NCBI RefSeq assembly: GCF_000143415.4
Contig: NW_003314284.1
Coordinates: 356,046-420,045, forward strand
DNA from: Selaginella moellendorffii
Lineage: Eukaryota; Streptophyta; Lycopodiopsida; Selaginellales; Selaginellaceae
Length of the DNA: 64,000 bases
Direction: 5' to 3'
Of this stretch, positions 56,201 to 64,000 are shown in pieces. Each line of letters starts with the position of its first letter. Positions within the stretch are counted from its first letter, which is position 1. Both the position numbers and the translations under genes were made by a program. Under the pieces are notes generated by a model, which was not told the origin of the DNA, searched no databases, and saw only the letters and a program-made list of their open reading frames with translations.

Positions 56201-57633
56201 CAGTATTCTCACCACAATGCTACCTCATCGGTTTCGTCTATAGCTGTAGCGCCACCATTTTCTTTAGCTTGCTTCTCAGACACAGCAGACTGCGTTTAAG
56301 AAAATCACTAAAATAGAACAAAAGAGCCATAGAATGGGACTAATCACCTTCAGTGCAACTGCAAACCGAGGACGCAGGCCCATAACGCAGGGGACCAGTA
56401 TTTGCACCAAAGGCATATGAACAGCCACATCTTCCGGACATCCAGTTATCGTGTAGCGTATTAGCTCAGAAACGGCTGCAACTTTGACAAAGTAAGGCCC
56501 AGCTGATTTAATAAAAGCCTTTACCATCAACTGCAGCAACAAAGTTTTGTTCAGACTGCAGAGAAGAAAGCGCTGTTTGAACAAGAGGGTGCAATGCTAG
56601 CACATTCGCAGGAATCCTGTATGAAAACATTAACTTTAAAGGCATCTCATCATTTATACATCCATACCCGTTGCTAAGTCGAAGCCAAGCAGCCAATGCT
56701 TCTAAAACCTGCGCATATAAACAAACTCGTTATAACAAAATGACAGCCTATGTTACCGAACCTGTTCTCGGAGTCCGTCAGAGCTTCTTAAGCACGAACC
56801 GAGCAACGCAAAGGCGTCTTGTACAGACATCGCTAATTCCTTCTGGAATTGGCGTCTTCTTTCCGGCCGGGCAGTGACTTTGGTACCGTAAGCTTCCTGC
56901 AAGATGAAAGTTGTGACTAGCTGAAACGGCTGAATGCGCAAGTGGCGTGACAGACTTGAGGTAACACAGCTAGCAGCTCCAACAAGCTCAGAGCGGCGTT
57001 GGGATTAGAGCCGAGCTCAAGTCCCAACCACTTCACCACTCCAACTCCACCCCATTCTTCCGAAGGCATGTGTATGGCCAAGGCAGCCATCGCCAAACAC
57101 AGCTGAAGTGAGAGGTTAGAATGGGAAAAAAAAGGAACGAAAATCCATACCTGTGTTCTCACAAGCGGTGGACCTTGATTAAATTTTACAAGCAGATTCT
57201 ACACGAAAAAAAATTACAGAAAATGGGAGAGAAAGATTTTTTTTTTACAGATACCATGAGCGACGATCGCAAAGACGCAGGAGCTCCGGATGGAAGATCC
57301 TCAAAGTCACGTTCGATCTGACAAATCCCCAGTTAAGATCAAAGCCCTTCCGACGAGAATGCAATCAAAGTAACCTTCGTTCGAAGCGTTTGAGCACAGA
57401 AATACGACACCTCCAGGCTGCTGCTTGGATCATGTAGCAAACTATCCGAGAGCTGCAGGGAAGGAAGAACACATCCACATTGCAAAAACACTCCGACAAA
57501 TCGATATTACCCCCCACGCATCCATTCCGTGCTGGAAATCGTCGAGCCATCGATTCGCGTTGGAATGAACCTCCGGATCGGGGTGATGATACAGCGCCTG
57601 GAGCGCCTCTTGGAGCGTCTCGCGCAGTCCCAT
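53288..57633 (-). CDS. Transportin-3/MOS14-like importin-beta family protein
   Basis: About twenty short exons on the minus strand, with introns mostly of 45-70 nt. Exons I traced include 57511-57633, 57375-57452, 57255-57317, 57151-57198, 56956-57102, 56762-56896, 56668-56708, 56525-56616, 56348-56502 and 56224-56289. The last runs from about 53820 to the stop at 53288. The N-terminus (TLQEALQALYHHPDPEVHSNANRWL..FQ, then YFCAQTL) is the importin-beta N domain in its transportin-3 form, and HEAT-like repeats follow (for example EEWGGVGVVKWLGLELGSNP and PVVQ-type helices). MOS14 carries SR splicing factors into the nucleus. The gene is divergent from the C2orf69-like gene. Exon limits between 53830 and 55930 were not all resolved. 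Confidence 0.85.
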
Positions 57634-57705
57634 TCCGCGAGCCCTAGCTTTCTCCTTCCTCTCTCTCTCTCTCCCTCGTCTCGCTTAAAACCCTACTAAA
57701 GATCC
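57634..57705. promoter_or_regulatory. 72-bp divergent promoter with CT repeat and telo-box-like motif
   Basis: Between the transportin and C2orf69-like start codons lie a (CT)n run (57660-57674) and AAAACCCTA at about 57688-57696. No TATA box is seen on either side. Confidence 0.55.
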
Positions 57706-58792
57706 ATGGCATATTCTCGCTTTAGGCCGCCTCTATTTCTTGGCCTCATGGCCTCGGAGAAGAGGGTTTCCACAGTGGTGAGCGCACGCGCAGGATCGAT
57801 CGTCCCCTCCGTCTTCTCCGATCTAGCTCTCGGCACCGATGGCCCCTGCCGCGATTCCCAGCGCCTCAATGCGATCCTCTTCATGGGGGATCGCGTCAAG
57901 CACATTGATTGCTGCCTCAGCCCCACCGTGGAGTGCCTCTCCAAGATCAGGAACGTCGGCCCCGTGATCGCGCGCAAGCTAGGGCCCCGGGCGGATGTCT
58001 GGGTCGTGGAGGCGCCCCGATTCGCGTGGAATTCCATGGCCTGCTACGATTGTTTTCTTCCTCACCTCAATCCATGGGGGAACCCGCATTCGTATGATCC
58101 TCGCGGTCTCCCAGCGGCCGCGACGACGATCAGCGTTCTCAAAGACGTCGCCTCTCAGGTAAGATACACTCGAAGAACTTTGAGAGAATTCGTTGGTTTT
58201 GTAGGTGAACGGGCAGCTTGAGCGTTCCAAAGGGAGGAAGCGAATGGAATCACGCGCTACTTCTAGCCTGGGAAAGCACAGGACGATCGTCATGGGGTTT
58301 AGCAAAGGTGGTGTGGTTTTAAACCAGCTCATGGCGGAGCTAGCGCACTTACACGGCCCGGATCACAAGACGCGCTCGGAGAAAGAAAAAGAGGTGGAGC
58401 TTGGCGAGTTTGCATCGATTCCTCGTACCAGCGAAGAGTTCCTGGACAGCATCGAGCAGTTCCACTACATTGACGTCGGGATGAACGAGTGCGGCGCTTA
58501 CACCACGGACGACAGTGTCTTGGAAGAGATCGCAAAGGTTGCGAGGCTCCGGGACTCCGGCCTCACGGTTTTCATGCACGGAACACCACGCCAATGGAGC
58601 GATCCAAACAGAGGGTGGATCTCCGCGGAGAAAGACCAGTGCATCCGGCAGCTTAGAGAAGCTGGAAGAAAGTTTGCTGCTAATGGAAAGCTCAGGGTGG
58701 AAGAAAAAACGTACTTTGCAGACGAAGAGCCCAGTCTCGACATGCACTTTTCAATCCTGGAAGCGTTTGATCTCTCCGTTCCGGATCTGTAA
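57706..58792 (+). CDS. C2orf69/UPF0565 family protein, predicted alpha/beta hydrolase
   Basis: Two exons (57706-58158 and 58205-58792) encode 346 residues. It matches the C2orf69 family: ILFMGDRVKH-like N-terminal strand, VVEAPRFAWNSMACYDCFLPHLN, and the nucleophile elbow HRTIVMGFSKGGVVLNQLMAEL with GxSxG around Ser. Next come FHYIDVGMNECGAYTTDD and a C-terminal VFMHGTPRQWSDPNRGWISAEKD with a likely catalytic His. The human protein is linked to mitochondria and its loss causes a multisystem disease; the plant role is not known to me. It is the only intact copy here, since 3' parts recur as pseudogenes at 60772-60995 and 62990-63500. It faces the first CCR-like gene, only 26 bp stop to stop. 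Confidence 0.75.
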
Positions 58793-58818
58793 GTAGCGAG
58801 GAGTTTCGAGCATTGCGT

Positions 58819-60078
58819 TTAGAGCAAGCCTTTCTCTTGCAGGCTAGCAACCGTGTCCACCAGCATCTTCTCGTAGGGGATGAACTCCTTGATGAGGGAC
58901 AGGATCTTCTTGTTCGACATCTTCTTGAATGAATTGCCTTGAGTGGTCTCACCTTCACACCTGCAAGAAAAATATGTTCTTGATCATGGAAGAACGAGAA
59001 GAAATGGCTTACTGGTCTGGGTACGAGTACTGTGGGAAGTTCTCCTTGAGAGCGTCGATCATCTCCTTGCAAAGCTTGGAGCATGCAATACAGATGTAGC
59101 GGCCAGAGGCGTTGGGATCCTCGTAGCCGGCAATGTGTGCCTCGGCAACATCTCGCACGTCCACTAGTCCAAAGTATGTGTTCGGGTAGCTGGTTTTCGA
59201 GCCTGCGCAAGAACAGAGTTTCCTTCTTTGTAAGAAGGAAGAAAAGTCTGTGCGTTGACATACCATTCATCAGAATTGCCACGAGTCCAACGCTGGCGTT
59301 GATCTTGGATTGCAAGATGGGGCCAAGCACCACAACCGGGCAGATGACAACAACATGGATCCCAAACTCGTCGCCAAGTTTGCTAACGAGCTTCTCCGAC
59401 TCGGTTTTAGCAAGCCTGTACCAATCCTGGAAGAAAACTCGTGACAAGTTTAGAGGCTTTTGAAAACAAGATCCAGCGTTTTCTCTTCTTTTACCTCGTA
59501 CTTTCGGCAGGCTTCAGGATCAGACCAGCAGCTCTCGTCGATGATTTGGTCTTGAGGGCGATTTGGATCAAAAATTATGGCAGCTCCAGAGGAGGTGAAC
59601 ACAACGCGCTTGATATTCTCCTTGTGGCAAGCTTCCATCACATTTCGAGTGCCATCCATGGCGGGTTTTAGCACAGCCTATTGACAGCAGTATGATCGAT
59701 GACAACGAAAAAATCTCCCAAGAAAGAAGAAAAACTCACGTCTGGATCCTCAAACTTATGAGCAACGGGACAGGCGGTGTGGAAGACAACATCGCAGCCA
59801 CGAACAGCGGGCACAAGCGACTCATAGTCGAGAACATCAGCTCTAAACAGCGATAATCTCTCCCCGGCGCCAGGGAGCTTCTTCAAATGTCCATACTTCT
59901 CATCATCGTCTAGAAATCCAAAGGAATCAAAAGCCAGGAATTATCAATCAATCCATCGCTCACCTGGATCCCGAACGGTGCCATGAACTTTGTAGCCTCG
60001 ATCCAGCAGCTTGGCGACAATCCACGACGCAATGAAGCCACCGGCGCCTATCACGCAAGCTCTCTTCCCTCCCTCCAT
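58819..60078 (-). CDS. Cinnamoyl-CoA-reductase-like SDR, copy 1
   Basis: Six exons on the minus strand: 59964-60078, 59740-59909, 59495-59677, 59264-59426, 59013-59202 and 58819-58960, giving 320 residues. It is an extended short-chain dehydrogenase. The NADP-binding start is [19 protein letters not shown], followed by [19 protein letters not shown], the catalytic Tyr/Lys in [23 protein letters not shown] and [12 protein letters not shown]. Genuine CCRs carry NWYCYGK; here it is DWYRLAK, so CCR-like is safer than CCR, and the substrate may differ. It is near-identical in exon layout to copy 2. Confidence 0.88.
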
Positions 60079-60426
60079 AGTCGCTCGCAAAGCACTACAG
60101 TGCTCATATGTTTCGTATATTTCACCCGGCCTCGTCCTTTGCCTTTTGTCTGAAGAGAAAAAGTCACAGTAGACGTCGATGCCAACTTCTAGGAACAGTA
60201 CACGTTCCACTGTGCTTCTCAAGAGGACGTTTCAATCGCTGCATTGGCACTGCCACCACCATAGAATTTACGCGAAAACATTAAGTGGGCAAAAGTATCA
60301 TCGGGGTGGCCGCCAGGATGTCAATCTGGCAGGGGCTGATGAGAGAGTATTTTGCAGATGATCTCCTGAATAATGGCAATTACTCTCCAAGCTAGCGCTG
60401 GGCTGGGAAGTGGCCCTGAAACACTA

Positions 60427-60645
60427 AATTTGCCAAAAGAGGGAATCTAAACCGATGCTAGCAAGTGCTTCCGGAGATGCCAAGACGCAGCATTGTGTCC
60501 TAAAACTTGCTGGCAAAATTCGTAGCAAAACCAATATATCGAGAGATTTAATGTAAATAAATCCAAAGAAAGATAGTGGAACGCGATGGTGTTTGCATAT
60601 GCCTATTCCCGGTATCTTTTTTGAATCGTTGGCGATGTAAGATGC
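60427..60645 (-). repeat. Inverted repeat arm shared with 62745-62882
   Basis: The minus strand at 60427-60640 (GGGCATATGCAAACACCA-like start to GCTAGCATCGGTTTAGATTC) matches the plus strand at about 62772-62880. The two arms lie on either side of CCR-like copy 2. Confidence 0.7.
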
Positions 60646-60771
60646 CATGACAAACGACTCCAGAGAGACGGGTCAAGCACACAAATCCGGAAGAAAAACC
60701 TCAATGCATATTTGTGATGAACAACGGGGAGCTTTCTTTATAATCTGTCAATGTCTTCTTTTGTGATAATA

Positions 60772-60995
60772 GCGATTCCTCGTCCTCGACAGCATCGAGC
60801 AGTTCCGCTATGTATAACATCGGGATGAATGAGTGCGGCGCTCACGAAGGTTTTCATAACACCACGCAAGTGGAGCGATCTAAACAGAGGCCACCGGTGC
60901 ATCCGGGAGCTTAGAGATGCGGAAAACAGACGAACCGACATGCACTTTTTAATCCTGGAAGCGTTTGATCTCTCAGTTCGGATCTGGAAGTTTGT
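60772..60995 (+). pseudogene. C2orf69-like 3' fragment
   Basis: Matches pieces of 58416-58795. CTCGACAGCATCGAGCAGTTCC, the GAATGAGTGCGGCGCT region, CACCACGC..TGGAGCGAT and TGGAAGCGTTTGATCTCTC occur in order, with deletions and an in-frame stop after the Tyr codon (TATGTATAA). It lacks the nucleophile region and cannot work. Confidence 0.85.
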
Positions 60996-61024
60996 AGGAC
61001 TTTTGAGCACTTCTTTAAGAGTGT

Positions 61025-62247
61025 TCAGAGCAAGCCTTTCTCTTGCAGGCTAACGACCGTGTCCACCAGCACCTTCTCGTAGGGGATGAACTCCTTGATG
61101 AGGGACAAGATCTTTTTGTTCGAGATCTTCTCGAATGAAATGCCAGGGGTTTCACCTTCACACCTGCAAAATAGAAAGAAAAATCTCGTAACCATATAAG
61201 AACCATAGGAATGGCTTACTTGTCTGGGTACGAGTATTGTGGGAAGTCCTCCTTGAGAGTCTCGATCATCTCCTTGCAATGCTTCGAGTACGCAACACAA
61301 TAGTAGCGGGCAGAGGCGTTGGGATCCTCGTATCCGGCAATGTGCGCCTCGGCAACATCTCGCACGTCCACGAGAGGATAGTATGAGTTGGGGTAGCTAG
61401 TTTTCGAGCCTGCGCAAGAACAAAGCTTCCTTAAAAGAAAAAGAAAAAGAAAAAGCTGGTGTTACATACCATTCATCATATTTGCCAGGATTCCAACGCT
61501 AGAGTTGATCCTGGATTGCAAGATAGGGCCTAGAACCAGAACAGGGCAGATCGCAACAACACGAATTCCAAAATCGTCGCCAAGTTTGGCAACAAGCTTC
61601 TCCGACTCGGTTTTAGCAAGCATGTACCATTGCTGGAACAGAAATAGTTAGAAGTTCTTAAGCGTTTTCTCTTCCTTTACCTGGCTCTTTCGGCAGGACT
61701 CAGGATCAGACCAGCAGCACTCATCGATTATCTGATCTCGAGGTCGATTTGGATCAAATACCATGGCAGCTACAGAGGAGGTGAACACAACACGCTTGAT
61801 ATTCTCCTTGTGGCAAGCTTCCATTACATTTCGAGTGCCATCCACGGCAGGTTTTAACACAGCCTGTTAGTAGTACGATCGATGAGAAGAAGAAAATCTC
61901 CAAAACTTACGTCTGGATCCTCAAAGTTTGGAGCTACGGGACAAGCGGTGTGGAAGACAACATCGCAACCACGAACAGCGGGCACAAGCGACTCATAGTC
62001 GAGAACATCAGCTCTAAACAGCGATAATCTCTCCCCGGCGCCAGGGAGCTTGTTCAAATGCCCATTCTTCTCATCGTCGTCTAGAATCCAGCCAAAATGT
62101 GGCCAAGTATCGATAATGAATCCATTACTCACCTGGATCTCGAACGGTGCCATGAACTTTGTAGCCTCGATCCAGCAGCTTGGCGACGATCCATGACGCG
62201 ATGAAGCCGCCGGCGCCTATCACGCAAGCTCTCCTCCCTCCCTCCAT
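61025..62247 (-). CDS. Cinnamoyl-CoA-reductase-like SDR, copy 2
   Basis: Six exons on the minus strand: 62133-62247, 61911-62080, 61681-61863, 61470-61632, 61220-61409 and 61025-61163, giving 319 residues with all phases and GT-AG sites intact. The sequence is very close to copy 1: the same [20 protein letters not shown] start, [29 protein letters not shown], and [15 protein letters not shown]. The active site reads [12 protein letters not shown] instead of DWYRLAK, and [23 protein letters not shown] differs in a few places, so substrate preference could differ between copies. This copy ends in TGA where copy 1 ends in TAA. Confidence 0.88.
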
Positions 62248-62431
62248 AATCTCAAAGCAGCCCTACAGTTAACTCTCATTTGTATATTGTGCTTGTCTTT
62301 TTCGTTTCGTCTGAAGAGAAAAAGTCACATTATACGTCGTTGATTTGGATCAAGTGGAATTCGTGCGGAAACATCAAGAAAACTTTGAGCGTGTGGGCAA
62401 AAGTTTTTTCCAGACTAGAAGTAGCCTTTGG

Positions 62432-63500
62432 AACGCTCAAGCTGCCCGTTCACCTAGAAAGAAAAGAAGAAACACGAATTCTTCGAGTATCTTATCCGAG
62501 AGGCGACGTCTCTTAGAGCGCTGACCTTCGTCGGGCGCTGGAAGACCGCGAGGATCATACGAATGCGGGTTCCCCAGAGGAAGAAAACATCGTAGCAGGC
62601 CATTTGTTGGAGCCTGATCACCGTCTCGATTTAAGGTGGGTGCACTACCAAGAGGAGATCGAAAAGAGATCTGTAGGGAAATTTTGGTTCAAAGCTTCTC
62701 TTTTTGAGGAGCACGAACTACAGAAAAGCTCTTTTGGGCACCATCGCAAAAGATTCAAACAAGATACCGGGGATGGGCATATGCAAACACCACTGCGTTC
62801 CACTGGGACACATTGCTGCGCTTTAGCAATTCCGGAAACAGTTGCTGGCATCGGTTTAGATTCCCTCTCTGGGCAGATTTAGTTTCTTCTGGCCATCTTG
62901 CCAATCTGGAGAGCGATCGCCGTATCCTCACTCTGTCTCACTCGGGCCAATGATTTAGATCCTGGCAGGAGTGGTTGCCATTGCGATGATAACACAGGAC
63001 GATCGTCATGGATTTTAGCAAAGGTTGGTGTGGTTTTAAACCAGTTGATGGCGGAGCTAGCGCACTTACACAGCCGGGATCAGAAGGCGTGCTACAGTCT
63101 GCCGCAGTGAAGAAAGAAAAGGAGGAAGAGCTTGGCTTTGCCTCGATTCCTCGTATCAGCAAAGAGTTCCTCGACAGCATCGAGCAGTTCCACTACATCG
63201 ACGTCGGGAGGAACGAGTGCGGCGGAGGACACTGTATCTTGGAAGAGATCGCAAAGGTTGCGAAGCTCCGGGACTCCGGCCTCACGGTTTTCTTGCACGG
63301 AACACGACGCCAGTGAGCGATCCAAACAGAGGGTGGATCTCCGCAGAGAAAGACCAGTGCATCCGGTGCCGGCAGCTTAGAGAAGCTGGAAGAAACTTTG
63401 CTGCTAATGAAAAACTCAGGGTGGAAAAACGTATTTTGCAGACGAAGAGCCGCCTCGATATGCACTTTTGAATCCTGGAAGTGTTTGACGGATCTGTAAG
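62432..63500 (+). pseudogene. C2orf69-like copy, rearranged and broken
   Basis: The part at 62432-62603 is an inverted copy of about 58035-58228 (end of exon 1, intron and start of exon 2). The part at about 62990-63500 is a direct copy of 58276-58800 and includes the nucleophile region. The direct part has frame-changing indels (for example GATTTTAGCAAAGGTTGG for GGGTTTAGCAAAGGTGG, and a stop after ACGACGCCAG). Between them is inverted-repeat sequence. Confidence 0.8.
62745..62882 (+). repeat. Inverted repeat arm shared with 60427-60645
   Basis: Plus-strand counterpart of the arm described at 60427-60645, inserted within the rearranged C2orf69-like pseudogene. Confidence 0.7.
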
Positions 63501-63542
63501 TAGCGAGAGTACCAGTGCTTGTAGGAGTTTTGAGCACGGCAT

Positions 63543-64000
63543 TTAGAGCAAGCCTTTCTCTTGCAGGCTAGCGACCGTGTCCACCAGCATCTTCTCGTAG
63601 GGGATGAACTCCTTGATGAGGGACAGGATCTTTTTGTTTGAGAACTTCTCAAATAAATTCATGAACTTCTCGAATAAATCTCCTTCAGTTTCACACCTAC
63701 AAAATAAAAAGAAGATATGTTTTTGATCATACAAGAACCAGAAGGAATGGCTTACTTTTCTGGGTACGAGTACTGTGGGAAGTTCTCCTTGAGAGTCTCG
63801 ATCATCTCCTTGCAAAGCTTGGAGCATGCAATGCAGAAGTAGCGGCCAGAGGCGTTGGGATCCTCGTAGCCCGCAATGTGTGCCTCGGCAACATCTCGCA
63901 CGTCCACTAGTGCAAAGTATATGTTCGGGTAGCTGGTTTTCGAGCCTGCGCAAGAACAAAGTTTCCTTCTGTACATTAAGAAAAATGAAGAAAAATTGTA
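63543..64000 (-). CDS. Cinnamoyl-CoA-reductase-like SDR, copy 3, cut by window end
   Basis: Only the last two exons are inside the window: 63756-63945 and 63543-63696. They match exons 5 and 6 of copies 1 and 2 ([72 protein letters not shown]). The last exon carries an in-frame internal duplication (FEKFMNLFEKF). Its splice acceptor and donor are kept and the frame stays open, so it may be functional, but the first four exons lie beyond the window. Confidence 0.75.
   Translation of the reverse strand, partial: QFFFIFLNVQKETLFLRRLENQLPEHILCTSGRARCCRGTHCGLRGSQRLWPLLLHCMLQALQGDDRDSQGELPTVLVPRKVSHSFWFLYDQKHIFFLFCRCETEGDLFEKFMNLFEKFSNKKILSLIKEFIPYEKMLVDTVASLQEKGLL

Overview
Organism. This is nuclear DNA of a land plant, most probably a lycophyte of the Selaginella type. 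The evidence is introns of mostly 45-130 nt, gene gaps that are often under 150 bp, intronless PLS-class PPR genes, telo-box promoters and plant-specific families (NIP aquaporin, SYP61, MOS14/transportin, S-adenosylmethionine decarboxylase with its conserved peptide uORF). The species is inferred, not proven. Gene calls come from reading frames, splice signals and recognised motifs; no database was searched. || Layout. 1-7663: a large minus-strand, apparently non-autonomous LTR retroelement (LARD-like). Its long LTRs contain a 12-bp minisatellite, and a 591-bp Cassandra-type TRIM with 5S-rRNA-like LTRs is nested inside it. 7664-19460: AT-rich, gene-poor DNA with a decayed Helitron (about 10089-14390), a 162-bp tandem repeat, a decayed PIF/Harbinger transposase and dispersed repeat fragments. 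19468-23571: two head-to-head PPR genes. 23524-29370: a tandem duplication carrying an alpha-SNAP-like gene and a cinnamyl-alcohol-dehydrogenase-like gene. The two units are separated by a 1.07-kb repeat block, and the second SNAP copy is broken. 29655-36547: R2R3-MYB, GDSL esterase/lipase, a small COA3-like membrane protein and a NIP5;1-like boric acid channel with an AUG-stop uORF. 36550-38950: AT-rich spacer. 38954-45673: DDX10/Dbp4-type helicase, PP2A scaffold subunit A and SYP61 syntaxin. 46973-47257: a hevein-like small secreted protein in an AT-rich island. 47260-51200: spacer with an RY-rich patch, then the AdoMetDC leader. 51235-52754: AdoMetDC uORF and coding region. 53288-57633: transportin-3/MOS14. 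57706-64000: a C2orf69-like gene followed by a tandem array of cinnamoyl-CoA-reductase-like genes interleaved with broken C2orf69-like copies. || How the genes relate. This is eukaryotic DNA, so there are no operons. Several genes share short divergent promoters: the PPR pair, helicase/PP2A-A and transportin/C2orf69. Most housekeeping promoters carry AAACCCTA telo-boxes. Two genes have leader uORFs that in other plants make translation respond to a small molecule: AdoMetDC (polyamines) and the NIP channel (boron). CAD-like and CCR-like enzymes, the last two steps of the monolignol pathway, both occur as young tandem duplicates, but their substrates are not established here.
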